From Nemophila menziesii (Eukaryota; Streptophyta; Magnoliopsida; Boraginales; Hydrophyllaceae): DNA of 64,000 nucleotides. The notes below the pieces were generated by a model. It worked only from the letters and a program-made list of their open reading frames with translations, had not been told where the DNA came from and made no database searches. Every line of letters begins with the position of its first letter. Positions within the stretch are counted from its first letter, which is position 1. This document shows, in pieces, positions 33,586-46,023 of this stretch. The translations under genes were made by a program, and so were the position numbers. Where the stretch lies: NCBI GenBank assembly GCA_029959085.1, contig JARWIR010000002.1, positions 67,882,154-67,946,153 of the forward strand, in the 5' to 3' direction.

Positions 33586-33943
33586 TTAAGAAATTTTAAA
33601 AAGGGTATTTTAAAATTAAGAAAGTAACAAGTATATAATTTGAAAATATATGTTAACAGTTTCTTAAATGCAAAAGTTTAAGAAAAAAAAACACGCTTCA
33701 CGTGTGTAATTTTTTTTAAACTTTTGGTAGGTCAAACACTTTTCTTTTGTTTTTGATCCAGATCATTAGCAAAAAACTTTGAAATCTATTACTTTTTGGA
33801 TTTTTTTCGGATATCTTGTTTCTCTAACAAAAAATCCACTCTTTCTAAAAAAAAATCTTTTTCGATTTGGATCATCTAAGCCTTTTCTTTTTCTCTCACT
33901 TCACTCTACTTCGCTTCTTCTTTTTCTTCTTTTTTGTGTTACG
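33586..33943. other. Leader-like sequence upstream of a LINE ORF1 fragment
   Basis: Pyrimidine-rich plus-strand sequence (33840-33940) precedes the ATG at 33944. The frame is open back to 33779, but that stretch is Phe/Leu-rich and unlikely to be protein. Otherwise AT-rich spacer. Confidence 0.4.
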
Positions 33944-35005
33944 ATGGCTCGTACCAAACAATTCTCTCAAAAGGATATCACACTCCAAATATTTGTAAAT
34001 AGCAATATTACCACGAAGAAGAACTCTATTTCATCATGTATTAATGGAAAAAACAACAATAAAAGTGTCGAAAGCAAAACAAAAAGCTCTGCTATAAGCT
34101 TGAATAAACCTTATTCTTCAAAGATTCCGTTTGACAAAATCATACATAGCATCACAACTCATAGTAAGGTGGTTGAAAAATTAACTGAAATAACGCATAA
34201 AGAGATTGATAAGAGTTCAGATCTGGATCAACAAAGTGTTACAGAGGAACAAGTTCTGAAGATTCAATGGAATATTTTCTTCGAAGATAACATTAAAAGA
34301 AATCTTAAGCTTGATTATCACGAGCCAATTACACATGAAGGTAGAACTATTGTTAAACCTTCACAAGATATACTTAATGAGGGTGCTATGATATGGGCCA
34401 ATTGTCGAGTAGGTCAATTCATCGATTCACCCCCTTTTTATATGATGTCAAATATTATGAAGTTTCAGTGTTAAGCTTTTGGTAAGATTGGTATTAAATC
34501 CAATGACAACATGTATATCTTTAGTTTTGAAGATAGTTTGAATTGTAACAAAGCTATGGAGAAATTCTGGCACATTGGAGGTAAGCATCTGTTCTCAAAG
34601 CTTGGAAACTAGGTCTGTAGTTTGGTAAAATAGATGTTGATCAAGTACCTTTATGGGTTAAGCTTAAAAATGTTCCTATGACTCTTTGGACTAAGGAAGG
34701 TCTTGGATATGTTACTAGTGGAGTGGATAAGCCTCTATAAATGGATGTTGTCATAGAATCTAGAATAGTTTGGGTTATGCTTAAGTTTGTGTGGAGGTTA
34801 ATATGAAATCTGAACTACCTAGTAAGATATATGTTGATGTAGATCTTAATGATTTACGGGAAGTTGACATTTCATATGATTAGAAGCCTAAAAAATGTCC
34901 TAAGTGCAAACAAATTTGGATATTCAATGTGTAAAATTGAAAATGTTTGTATCCCTAAACAAAATAATCAAGAGAAGCAAATACAACTCAATGCAACTGA
35001 GAAGT
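33944..35005 (+). pseudogene. LINE ORF1 (DUF4283-type) fragment
   Basis: Starts MARTKQFSQKD after a pyrimidine-rich leader. The first 176 codons are open to a TAA at 34472. The same frame then continues with FGKIGIKSNDNMYIFSFED and VDQVPLWVKLKNVPMTLWT-like sequence, typical of the DUF4283 domain of plant L1 ORF1 proteins, through several stops and shifts. A KPKKCPKCK half zinc knuckle is seen near 34885. The next sequence is an inserted LTR fragment, so ORF2 is not present in order. Confidence 0.7.
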
Positions 35006-35285
35006 GGTCCTTTGTGTGCTCTAAAATAAATGTAAAAATTAATTGAACCACAACCGCAAGTGTACGGTTGTCCCAAGTAATAATAGTGATAACAGATTCG
35101 TTCTCAGGGACGGTTGGTTAACTACAATGCTTATCAGATAATGAATGGTTGCACTTATGAAAGCAGATAAAAGATATAATGATTGGTTGGTTGTTTATAT
35201 TAATTCTAAGTGATGAAGGATTAAAGAAAAATGCAAATAAATACTAAGACGCAATTAAATGAAGGTAAGACGCAATGTGTGAGGA
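35006..35285 (-). repeat. LTR fragment (same subfamily as the solo LTR at 20546)
   Basis: TGGTCCTTTGTGTGCTCT and the block CCACAACCGCAAGTGTACGG match the first 280 bases of the solo LTR at 20546-22108, plus-strand view. The rest of the LTR is missing and no TSD is visible, so it is a truncated leftover. Confidence 0.7.
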
Positions 35286-36258
35286 ATTTGAGTATTAAGA
35301 AAGAATTAACTTTAATTAGGAAGAAAATTATGAAAATATAAATTTTGTGGCAAGATTCATTAAGCATGGTATTTGAAATGGTAGTTACACAATTTTTATG
35401 TGGAATAATTGGGTTAATGGAGATAATGTGAGTACTATTTTTCACGGATATTCACAGAAATGGTTGTTGGTGTAACAGAAGTGTTAAAACTTGTTTCATT
35501 AATAAGAGATGGTTACTTCCTATTTTCTACCTTCCCTTTTGCTATCCTTTACTTGTGCTAGGTGGTAATTTACTTAAGGTCAGAATTACTAGATTAAGAG
35601 AATTCGACTTTCGGATATCGGGTGTTTGCTGTTCATTTGACCTTTTTATCGTTCGTTTTTATCTGGACTAGGAGTTTGTCTTGTGCTTGTGGTGGGATGC
35701 TTTAGGGTTGGTTGTGTGGTCGAGTTGATTTCGGTGTGTTTTCAGTAAAAGCAGGTGATGGTGGTTTGGTGTATGCGGGCTCGATTGGCCCTTTCCGTTT
35801 CGGTTTGTGTTATTATTACTTAGGCTAGTGATACTTCTTTTGATCTGAGGGCTTCCAGGATTTTCATTAATGTAGTTATTGTTAGAGGCAGCGAGCTGAT
35901 AACTACGTTGATTATTAAAATGGTAATCGATATTCTCTCCCTCATATGCAGGCTTGAGTTTGTCTTTCTTACAGATCAAGTTTTCTTCGACCCCTGTTGG
36001 TCTGAGCTCGCTACTTTGATGGCATCTTCGTTTGTGTTTCATCTTAGGAAGGAATTGTGGTTTGAGTTTGTATTGCCTTATCCACTTTCTAGTCTTCCTT
36101 TGCACGACGTTTGTTTGGTTTGTTTTTCTTATCTTTTTTCATATTTTGGTGTTTACTTGTTTTGTTTTTTATGGGATTGGTTGTGCAATCTTTGTAATTT
36201 GTAAAATTCTTTTATATAATTATATGCATCTTTCGTCTAACCCAAAAAAAACTTCCTA
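35286..36258 (+). mobile_element. 3' part of a LINE, ending in a short A run
   Basis: Decayed plus-strand sequence whose end (TGCATCTTTCGTCTAACCC followed by eight A residues at about 36242-36251) looks like a plant LINE 3' terminus. Probably the tail of the same LINE as 33944-35005. No intact ORF; frames at 35908-36274 are Phe-rich and not convincing. Confidence 0.45.
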
Positions 36259-36313
36259 TTGTGAATTGACATAAGATAGTTTGGGCAAAGTCTAATATCC
36301 CTAAAAGAATTGC

Positions 36314-36490
36314 TATATATCACCCCTATTTGCTTCACCTTTATTTCACCTCCTATGTGTCACTCTATGTGGCATTAAACAAAAGAGAGAGAGAAAATAA
36401 TTAATTAGGAGAGAGAAACGATCTTATTGGTTTTTAAAACCTCCACATAGGAGGTGATATAAATGTAAAGGCAAAATGGGTGATATATAT
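36314..36490. mobile_element. Short MITE with inverted repeats of about 45 bp
   Basis: TATATATCACCCC ... CACCTCCTATGTG on the left is inverted as CACATAGGAGGTGATATAAA ... GGGTGATATATA on the right. It is 177 bp with a purine-rich centre (GAGAGAGAG). TSD is not clear; superfamily unknown. Confidence 0.7.
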
Positions 36491-36882
36491 CTTTACTTTA
36501 TCCCTGAATAATGCTTTTACTTTGGGTGGTCTTGTCTTGAGATTAGTCAAAAAAAAGGAGGATGTTAGAATGAAAATTAATTACTAATATTTTGTGTAAG
36601 TTTTATCATCTGAAGGTACAAGATAAAATATCACATATATAGTTAGTAATCTTTTTCTACAAAAATTCTGGAAAGGTGTTTTTTTTTTTTTTGTTCATAG
36701 AAAGGTGGTTAATTTAATGAACCGTGAGTGTATTTAAATTAATATTTTTAAAATTCTCATATAAATATAAATAATTGATATATTATTATAAAATTATTAC
36801 AATAAATAATAACTTATTTAATTATTTTTAGTAATAGTTAATAAAAAATTAATATTAAATATATTGATTTTAAGGGTAAGAC

Positions 36883-37027
36883 TTCCATCCAATATTGGAT
36901 GGTTTAATATTTACATCGCAACAAAATATATGTCGTTAGATTATTAAATTAGTTACTTTTGTAAGTTTAAAACATGGGGTATTTGTATGAATATAATTGG
37001 TATGGGATCATCCAATATTGGATGGAA
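36883..37027. mobile_element. Short MITE with perfect 19-bp ends that are themselves palindromes
   Basis: TTCCATCCAATATTGGATG at 36883-36901 is perfectly inverted at 37009-37027. Each end contains CATCCAATATTGGATG, which reads the same on both strands. The length is 145 bp and it is AT-rich inside. TSD is unclear. Confidence 0.75.
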
Positions 37028-37537
37028 GAATTTTCCTAATTTTAATTTCATATATTTGTGCACAAATTAAAAATAAACATATATATAAAAAGATATAAAT
37101 TATTATAAATTATTTAAAATTGAAAAATTGTTGAAATAAATTTAAAATAAGTTTGGGAGGTTAAAATTGGAGAGGTGTTGGAGTAACACTATTTTTAAAG
37201 TTGCTATTTCTTTCAAACGCCCTGTTTAACTTCCAATTCTGGATTTCCAATCAGGTACCTGTTGGATTTAGCCTAAAACTACAATCTGTGGATGCAAGTT
37301 TACTATATATAAAATAATATGATATGGAAGGGACGAAATATAGTCAATCTTTGATGAAAGAGTTGTTGATATTAAAAATTCACAGCTACCTGGAAAAGGT
37401 AGAATTGGTGGTTAAACTGTGATTCTTTTTTCTCAAATAGCAATCTTTAAATTAGTTTTGATCCAACAGTTATTCAATTTCATCCTCCTAATCTTATTTT
37501 GAATTTATTTGAACAATTTTTCTATTTTAATTAATTC

Positions 37538-37572
<35 letters not shown>

Positions 37573-37674
37573 TTACATACTTAAAAATTAATATAAAAGT
37601 ATTTAACGTTTATTTTTTACAAAATATATATTATTAAAAATAATTAAATAGACTTATTATTTATTACAAATGAT
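37028..37674. other. AT-rich spacer with (AT)n run
   Basis: No gene. An alternating AT run covers about 37540-37569. The 9-bp TSD of the large MULE, TTTTAATAT, follows at 37675-37683. Confidence 0.6.
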
Positions 37675-38946
37675 TTTTAATATGAGATAATTCCCAATTA
37701 ATTACAATTCCTCACTTTTCATTCTCAAAAAAAGGAAGGAGGAAATTACTTCCTACTTACTCACAAAATATGAACTTAATTCCCAATTAATTACTTTTGA
37801 CATATTTAGCTTCCATCTTTACCCCTTATAAATACTTATTTTCTTTTTTTCTTAATTCATTATCTCTTATTATTAATATTTTCTTTTTTTCATTTTGTTC
37901 TCTGCTCCCGTAACTCACCCAGACACAATAACTAAACTATACACACACATCACCACTCCTCTCTCTCGCGACAACTCAACTCCATTTTTTCTTCAATCTG
38001 CTCCTTTAATTTCGGAAGTTCACTTGATATTGCTGTAATCATTCATTTATAGCTGATATAAATTCACACGGTTAGTAGATGTGGCCTAATCAAATTTATT
38101 TTAATTTTTTGTGCGTTTTTTATAGTTTGATCAATTTTTTGATTTTCTGTTGTTGATTTGTTGTTCGAATCTATTTTTTTCATGTGTTAAATCATCAATA
38201 ACAATGGAATTTCATTAATTCGTGTTGATTGATACATCCAGGTACATCTTCTTTCCCTATGTTCTTTACACAAAATTCTCGGTTTCATTCTGTTTTCTTT
38301 TCTGAATTTGCCTTGTGATTTTGTTTTTCGTTTCGCATAGTTATTCTACACGCCTGTTTGATGATTCGATTGTTAAATTACAATCATGTATTGTAGTTGA
38401 TTTTATTCACTAAATGTGTTGTGTTTTTATGTGATATTGTACTCATATGATCTAGTCTTGATGTTTTGATTGTTATTCTACATTTATTACTTTATAATTT
38501 TTGTTTTTTTCTTTTTGTGTTTTTTCTGTACTTATAGTTACTGAATAATGGAGTCAAATTGCTTTGGTTCACTATATGTATTGTGTTTATATGAGATGTT
38601 GTTTTCGTATGTGATCATTCTTGACTTAATGATCATGAATTACCTTGCTGATTTGAACTTTTTATATCCTTATATGTGTCTGTCATGTAATTTCAGAAAA
38701 CTTGCTGTTATTTGCGTGATTTGTTTGAATGTGAGTATTTTAGGGACCTTTAGTGCAATTATATTCTAATTACTCTCAACATATTTTATCGTATATGCTT
38801 GATTATCTACTTGTACATTTTTATTGATTATATTATGATTTTGTAGAAGATGTGCAACTTCTGAGAATCTTTATGTATCGATCTTCCGTAATTTTTCACA
38901 GAGACCTCTGATGCAATTATAATATTGTCTGTATAATATATATTGC

Positions 38947-39285
38947 ATTTTTTGCATCTTTGTTAGTTGCAGTCTGCATTTTTTGTGTTGCATGAACACA
39001 AAATTAGATGTTTGTGTCTTGCTGCAACCCACAACTACTGTCTGTGGTGTATTTTTTTTTTGCATGTTTGTTAGTTGCAGTCTGCATTTGTTTGTGTTAC
39101 ATGAACACAAAATTAGATGTTTGTGACTTGCTGCAACCCATAACTACTGTCGGTGATGCATTACTTTTTTTTTGCATGTTTGTTAGTTGCAGTCTGCATT
39201 TTTTTGTGTTGCATGAACACAAAATTGGATGTTTGTGACTTGCTGCAACCCACAACTAATGTCTGTGGTGTATTACTTTTTTTTT
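38947..39285 (+). repeat. Three tandem units of about 112 bp in the MULE arm
   Basis: Units start near 38947, 39060 and 39172. Each holds TTTGTTAGTTGCAGTCTGCA, a TGTGTTGCATGAACACA palindrome and TTGCTGCAACCCA. They differ at a few positions each. The opposite arm (50470-50560) has one comparable unit. Confidence 0.8.
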
Positions 39286-39479
39286 AAAAAAATTCTCCTG
39301 AATTCCTACCTTTTTTTGTTATTTCGTGTGTTTTGTAGTTGTTTTCTCCGATCATGGTTATCTTCCAATTTGGGCAGATCCAGTCCGTCCAACGTTTCGA
39401 GCTTTTCAATTGTCTAGGTTTCGTGGTTAGCTTTGTCGCTTCGAAGTGGCCATGTCTCGATTTCGACTACATATCTCTT

Positions 39480-39856
39480 TATTACTCAATGGTGAGAGGT
39501 ACATGTTCTTGGCGCCATTGGCAAACTAAAGATTTCCATGTGTTCATGCGATTAAAGTTTTGTCAACTACACAACAACCTTCTGTTCGTCATTAAAATGT
39601 TGAGATTTTTTTCCACGCCGACGAATACAGGAAGTGCGATTCTTCTAATGTTCCTGCAATGTCTACATTCGATGCTCCTATACTTGACCAGATGGGGTCA
39701 TTTTCTGTTCTTCCTCCTACCTGGACAGTACAACCTGGGAGGCCACTTACTAAGCGAATACAGAGTCAAGGCGAGGGTATGCCTAGACGCATGAGGTGTG
39801 GTCGTTGTAAGAAATATGGTCACCACAATAGGAAGTCGTGTCGTCCGATCATATGA
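39480..39856 (+). pseudogene. C-terminal remnant of a MULE transposase (SWIM and zinc-knuckle tail)
   Basis: RGTCSWRHWQTKDF (about 39495) resembles the SWIM zinc-finger core of Mutator transposases, with the second Cys replaced by Trp. After frame changes, 39659-39856 encodes a PGRPLTKRIQSQGEG stretch and CGRCKKYGHHNRKSC, a CX2CX4HX5C knuckle that is one residue longer than usual. That order (SWIM, Pro/Arg-rich linker, knuckle) is the normal end of such transposases. The catalytic DDE part is not seen in the window, so the element is not autonomous. Confidence 0.65.
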
Positions 39857-39999
39857 GTCTCGTTAATATTTTTAGTTGTCTTCTACTTTACTTTTGATTA
39901 TGTCTCTTTAAATACCACTTGACTGTCTATGTTATTTATTATTTTTGTGTAATGAATCCTTAATTTTTTGAAACAATCATGGTTTTGTTATCTTTTGTA

Positions 40000-41411
40000 C
40001 TGTTTTTGTGTTGCAGCTTTACACAATAGCAGAAATTGTGTGTTGCTAGAACACACAATTATATTAATCTTATACTGATTGTCAAAGTACATATTCTGAC
40101 GTCCTTTTTTTGTGTTGCATCAACACATAATAGTGTGAATTGTGAATTATAAACACACACAATCTCACCTGCCCATCCAATGTGTGTCTTTATTATAAAC
40201 TAACTCATATGTGCCTTGCTTCCACACATCAGTTATCAACATTGTGTGTTGAATAATTTTGTGTGTTCTGCGACACACAACTAGGTTTTTATGAATTGTC
40301 TAATCACTTTATTACACCCGCACACGATCTACTCGAACGACTTTATGTTTTTATGCTTAGTGTTTGTTAGTGTTTATTGTCTAATAGTGTTTAAGGTTTA
40401 TGGTTTATGGTTTAGGGTGTCTTTTTTGTGTTGCATTAACACATAATCATACTGATTATGATTTGTAACCCACACAATCTCACATTCCCATACATGGGGT
40501 GTCTTTCTCATAAACCAATTTATATGTGTATTGCTTTCACACAACACATATCATAATTATGCGTTGCATCAACCCAAAATTAATAGTTTTGTGTGTTCTA
40601 CAACACCAAAATGAGTGTCTTTGACTCACCGACTCACATTAATCCATTTACGTGCGATCTGTCGAACCTGCCTCTGTTATGGTTTGTGATTTTATTCCTA
40701 TTGTTTGTTAAGGTTTCGGGGCTTTTGTGGTTTAGGGTTTATGGTTTGTTATTGTTTATTATAGTTTAGGTTTTATGGTTTATGGGTTATAAGGGTTTAG
40801 GTTTTGTGTGTATACGTGAATTGTGTGTTGAGGCGGCCCATAAGCTAGATGGTGATTACTTATTTTTTGTGTGTTAGTAACACCTAATACATATACTTGT
40901 GTGTTGATGCAACACATAAACACATGTAAACCATCCTGCTTTTGTGTTTGCTGGAACACCTACCTCATACAATTGTGTGATAATGCAACACAAAAATAAG
41001 ATAAAAACATAAACATAATCATAATTCATACCCTACTTCAACCAAATTTGTTCATTGTACCTGACATGAACTTAAAACTACAAATAAAACTGAATTGACT
41101 AATAAACCATTCACCAACTGACATTTGGACTAAAACAAAATATCCGACTCCACATCTAACATATTCATGAAATTTATATATCAACATTAATTTTGTTACA
41201 CTTGAATTTAGAGAACTCTTTATTTTGTTGATCCAATTCTATTCATCCATGATAATCCTCTGTCTCATCTTGACCCAAAATTCTGAATGTGCTATTCTTT
41301 TGGTGTATCTGTGTTCTACCTCCAGCTTTTTGTAGATGTCTTGCGCGTACATCAGTATATATGCACCTGCATCTTCCTTTCTTTTCTGGTAGTATTTGAT
41401 TTTGTGTTACT
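40000..41411. repeat. Palindrome-studded noncoding part of the MULE
   Basis: Many copies of TTGTGTTNNNNNAACACA-like words (for example about 40031, 40111, 40430 and 40896) lie between AT-rich stretches, with telomere-like GTTTAGGGTTTATGG words near 40390-40800. No gene. The palindromes resume right of the nested retrotransposon at 49970-50515. Confidence 0.75.
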
Positions 41412-41416
41412 GCAAC

Positions 41417-42921
41417 TGGTGGGGGAAAAGGTGTGATAAAATAATAGATAAATAAAGATAATAATAAAGAGCACACACCCTTGAGAACCACGGAACTCAC
41501 TGCAAGTATCACAGATCGTTTGCAAGTTTTAATAATAAGTCAAGTTCGTTAGCAGGGATTGTATCCGTTAGATCTACTTATATTTAACAAGTGTAGATGA
41601 ATTTAGATGTTTTAAATAAAAATATAAAAAGATGAAATAACAATCTAATTCAAATAAATAAATAAAACAAATAAACAAAACAAATAACTAAATATGAATG
41701 TAAGTCTAATAGATTAGGATTACTAAGTCTATTACTAAATTGTTATTCTAACCTGTCACAGATTAAGCATTATATATTAACCAGGATTCTAAATTCTACC
41801 TAGCCTTTTCTAGACTTAGGAGCAACCTCTCCATTACTAGGGATTCCTAAGTAATGATTGGTGATTAAATCAAACCTTAATGGCTATCTAGTTAAGCAAG
41901 GGATCAAAACTAGACGATTATGTGGTGTTGTCAATAACTAAGAATAATCCTAAGATTGGCCAAATCTAAGGTGTAACAATAAGTCAAAACACATAATAAC
42001 AATATACGCCAAGCTCAATCAATTAAAATAACAAATAGTATTTAAAGACAAAATAATAATCCAACAATTAAAAGTAAACTTACAGAATAAAAGCTTAGAA
42101 CTATGGTTGAGAATAGATCTATAGCTAATTACTCTAAATATAGAGAAGGTGAGATGTAGAAGAGGAGTTTGCCAGTCTCCAATCTTCTTCTTCTTGTCTT
42201 CCTTTATAGGTCAGCTTGCTTCTTGAATGAATAGCTTGATTCTAAGGATGAATATTAATGTAAAGGACTAAGCTATTGTTTATAATTTAAGCTAATGTTT
42301 AGAACTGAGCAAGGACATGTTTACAATGGTATAAGGGTGTATTTATAGGTGTTTAGGAAGACCTAATTCGTTTTCTTGAAGGAGAAGTAAGTAGTGGACT
42401 CCAAGCCCAACTCAAATTCGTAACCCTAACAACATGCAATCAGGCCCGTTTTTCTTTTGATCCTAGCAGCTTCAATACTCATCCGTTTGACGCGTATGAG
42501 TACACCAAATTCATCGTCTCGGAAAGATCTTCGACTTTGCTCTTGACCATTTCTCCAAATTCCACACTGTTTTTGAGATATAAGCTGATTTGTGGTCGTA
42601 GGTGCAGAAATTCAAGATTAAGACAGCTTTTCCTTTTCCATGTTTTTAGCTTTTATTTTCTTATCTCCAATTACCATGCTTATCTCTTTCCATATATTTT
42701 AGTCTTTGACTTGGAATCTAATTAATCTCCATAATTATTTTTAAAGCTTCATACTAAATAAACAATTAAACCCAATATGCTCTAAAAATATTATTTCTAC
42801 AAATCAAGACTCAAAATAGGAAAGTGTAGCATTTCTCAAGAAAATCGACTATAATGACTTCTAAATCACTAAAAATGATGTCTCATCCTAATATAAATCT
42901 ATCACAAATGAGGAGACATCA
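41417..42921 (-). repeat. 3' LTR of the non-autonomous Athila
   Basis: The plus-strand view starts TGGTGGGGGAAAAGG and ends AGGAGACATCA, abutting the polypurine tract at 42922. The inverted TATA motif (TATTTATAGG) is near 42340. Confidence 0.92.
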
Positions 42922-42955
42922 AGACCCCCAACTCAAAGTTGTATCGTCCCGATAC
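42922..42955 (-). promoter_or_regulatory. Polypurine tract and hairpin before the 3' LTR
   Basis: On the minus strand, GTATCG, loop GGA, CGATAC (42955-42941), AAC, then TTTGAGTTGGGGGTCT up to the LTR. Identical in layout and sequence to 13829-13862. Confidence 0.8.
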
Positions 42956-43612
42956 AATAAAGATAAAAACAAAGGGAAGTCTCTAAATACACACCTAGGT
43001 CAATTAAGCACAGAAGACAGAAGATAGAAGAATATGGAGAATAGACTTAAAGCAACTACTTAGAAAATCTCATGTAATAATATTTATAAACTACATACCT
43101 GTACACTTCTAATATCCACAGTCAACACGGTTTGAATTCAAGAGCATATTAGTTTCGCAATGTAAGAAGGATAGGGACTTTACTCAGTTCCCCAAGGAAG
43201 CTATAGATTGTTCATCGAACTTCACTAGTGTCCAACGATCCATTTAACTACTCTCTATTGGCTCAATCACTTCTCAATTACATAGCAAAGAATCAAAAGG
43301 TCTTTAAGGTTGTAATGTAGGCTTAGGGACGGTATGATAAGTATATTTGGATAATTTAGAGTGAGCTTTTGGCTCTCTCCTCACTAGCCATCAACGAATC
43401 GCCCTAGAGCTTGAGTTACTCTCATAAAACGTTCTCACTCAACCCAATTAATTCTTGATGCACAATTTAGCATCCCCAATAACCCAATAAAAGCATAAGA
43501 TGTTCACATAAAAATTCTACTTTGCCGGTCCGAATATATATATTTTCTTTTCTTTTCTTATCAACTTCTTTAGCTATGACTCTCTTTTTAATGATGAGAT
43601 ATCACGCTATTT

Positions 43613-43649
<37 letters not shown>

Positions 43650-44392
43650 CTTTTCTTTTTATGCCCTTGTTGGCAATTTTAGCTCGTAGCTTCTTTTTCA
43701 TTCACTATTACCCCGGCAAAGGGTTACAATACAAATCTGTGAAACATCATCACTATAAAGCACAAAGCACAATTAATAAGCTCAAAAATCCCATCCCAAT
43801 AATATTTCCCATAATGGTGGACCCACCACCCCAAACTCAAGCTCTAAAACAACTGTCTATGCATCGCGATTCGAGTGCGGGTCATATGGAAAGTCCTATT
43901 AATCTAAAGGGATATGGCTTATAACGTGGTTCAATAAAAAAGCTTTAGAAAGGCTAGAATGGGCTGAGAAGGATATAGCATAAAAATAACATGGTGAGAA
44001 GGTATAAAAAGGCTTCAAGTGGCTTTGAAAGAACCGCCTTAATCACTTTCTACACTATGCAATTTCGTTATTTTCTTACCTTTAGCACTTTCATCAAATG
44101 GTTTTGTTACTAGCTTGGATCTCACGGCCTACACACTTCTCAAGGTTCCCTGAGATCGAACATACTTTCTATCGCATTGCTCACTAATCTTTTCTTTACT
44201 ATCAACGTGTGTTTTCCTGCAAATACTCAAAGCATACAAAATAAAATAGCTCATAAACATACTACTTTCTATCATTAATTCACTGAGCTTATGCTTTCAA
44301 GCTATTAAACACACTCTACATACATCTAAACCTTCTCATAAAAATTTTAATTTTGCCTAAAAACAGAAAAATGGAGATGAGAGACAACGAAT
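42956..44392 (-). other. Conserved 3' untranslated block of the non-autonomous Athila
   Basis: Matches 12470-13828 on the opposite strand, including the AAAGTGAGCTTTTGGCTC-like and CGAATCGCCCTAGAGCTTG themes near 43360-43415. An (AT)n run lies at 43617-43648. The open frame at 43661-43924 overlaps this conserved noncoding part and is not supported. Confidence 0.65.
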
Positions 44393-44435
44393 CCCCACAC
44401 CCCCAACTCAAAAATGAGCCGTGTCCCCACGACTC
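44393..44435 (-). promoter_or_regulatory. Internal hairpin plus polypurine-like tract
   Basis: On the minus strand, GAGTCGTG, loop GGGA, CACGGCTC (44435-44416), ATT, then TTTGAGTTGGGGGTGTGGGGA. Same order and same three-base spacing as at 12428-12469. Confidence 0.65.
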
Positions 44436-45459
44436 GAAAAGACTCAAAAATAAAATAAAAGAAAATTAAAATTTTACAGATATTGCACATAAAAGAAAAG
44501 GTAAGGAAGAAAGAAAACATACTCTTCGAGGCTATTTACCTCGCCTGATCAATACCCAGATTAGGGTGCAGTGCTTTCATGTATGTAAACTTCTAATATC
44601 ACCAATTTCTCTTTCCCTGATATCTTCTTATGCTCCATCCCAATCACTCACACTCTAGAAATCTCTTGTTAATCTTCTTCCAATTCTGCTCTTGAATACT
44701 TTCTCATGTGACAGTGTTCATCTAGGAATATGTTTTGAACACAGCCACTAGCGTCCCAAAAGCTTTTATTCATCTCTGATATAGGAATCTTTGATTAGAA
44801 GAGGTATTGGCATCTTCTGCTCCCTAATTACAATTGCTTGTTTTTTAGGATTTGAATTCACCAAAAACCGGTTCGTCTCTAATTGCTTGACTCCAATTAT
44901 CTTGTAATTATTCCCAAACTAGTGCCCATCTCAATTGATTTCATCTAGAACTTACCCAATACCTTGCTTTGATTCTTCATATCCCATAACACTTGATAAG
45001 TTCTCTATTCTCTTCATCATCTCTTTTGACCCCCAACTCAAAGCTTTAAACACTCTTGAAATTTGTAACTCATGATCATAGGTGGAACAAGCTTTATTTT
45101 GGTTAGGAAAGGTGTTAGGATGACAATTCTCCATGTGAGTATGATTGAATCAAGCTTTGATGATATGGGTTTTATGAATTTTGGGAAAAGATTTTGAAAT
45201 TCATGGTTTTGATTCTTGGATTCTAAGTGTTTTGATATGATTTGGGTGCTTGAATCTTCTTTGTAATGATGTAGGGAAGGATTTGGATGTGAATTAATGG
45301 TGATTTGGTGGTGTTTTGATGTTAGGTGAAGGTTTTTATAAGCTTCAATGGAGTTGGGAGAGTTTTGGGGAAGAGAAAGAGGTTTAAGGTTTATAAAATT
45401 CGGAATAATGAGCATTAGATCTTCATATAACCTTGAAATCCTTTCTTTTCTCTCTCTGG
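44436..45459 (-). other. Extra-ORF region, decayed
   Basis: Occupies the place of the extra ORF. A third TTTGAGTTGGGGGTC copy is found at about 45025-45040. Short minus-strand frames at 44952-45134 and 45038-45415 overlap each other; neither resembles the ORF at 11888 convincingly, so no CDS is called. Confidence 0.45.
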
Positions 45460-45725
45460 CGGCTCGTGCGGACTACCCCTGCGGACCATGGGGTGTACCG
45501 CGGGGTATACCGCGATTCCTACGTCAAAATACCCGTGGTAGGACCCCGTGGCACGTGTTTGTGCGGTGCATGGCGCGGTATAGGGTCCGGTATACCGGAC
45601 CCATCAGCTATATTTTTTTTTCTTTTCTGTACACAACACGTGGCTGCTACCGTGGCACGGGTTTTTACCCTGCGGTGCACCGCGGCTAAGGTCCAGTGTA
45701 CCGCACTTGGCAAAAACCTCCCCAT
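45460..45725 (-). repeat. GC-rich palindromic repeat
   Basis: Repeated GCGGTGCACCGCGG, CCGTGGCACGGG and GGTATACCGCG-like words. GGTCCGGTATACCGGACC at 45584-45601 is a perfect 18-bp palindrome. Placed between coding region and extra-ORF region as in the other Athila copies; open frames here are by-products. Confidence 0.75.
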
Positions 45726-46023
45726 TAGCTAGATCTCGAAAAGTTATGCAGTTTAGGCTCAAAGATCACTTGATTTCGACATCCGAGCGCAAAGATATGA
45801 CTTGCCGAAGTTTCTGTCCGAAAAAATTTTGCTCGCTTCCCTACTCGATTTCTCCAATACCTAATCATCAAAAACACTAATACCTTTCTCAAATATGCAA
45901 TATCAACTAAAATTAACTAATCTAAACTAAAACTAAAAACATAAAAACATAAAAATTATTATGGGATGTCTCCCAAAAGGCACTTTTGTTTAACGTCTTT
46001 CAAAGTTAGACGAGTTACCTCGG

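Noticed and set aside
35668..36105. Minus-strand ORF of 145 codons
   Set aside because: Low-complexity Asn/His/Lys composition, antisense to LINE tail sequence, no family resemblance.
38548..38769. Small Cys/Leu-rich ORF in the left MULE arm
   Set aside because: It lies in an inverted-repeat arm, and the right arm shows no matching reading frame.
45348..45732. ORFs on both strands in the GC-rich island
   Set aside because: Same composition effect as at 11176-11520; not conserved between copies.
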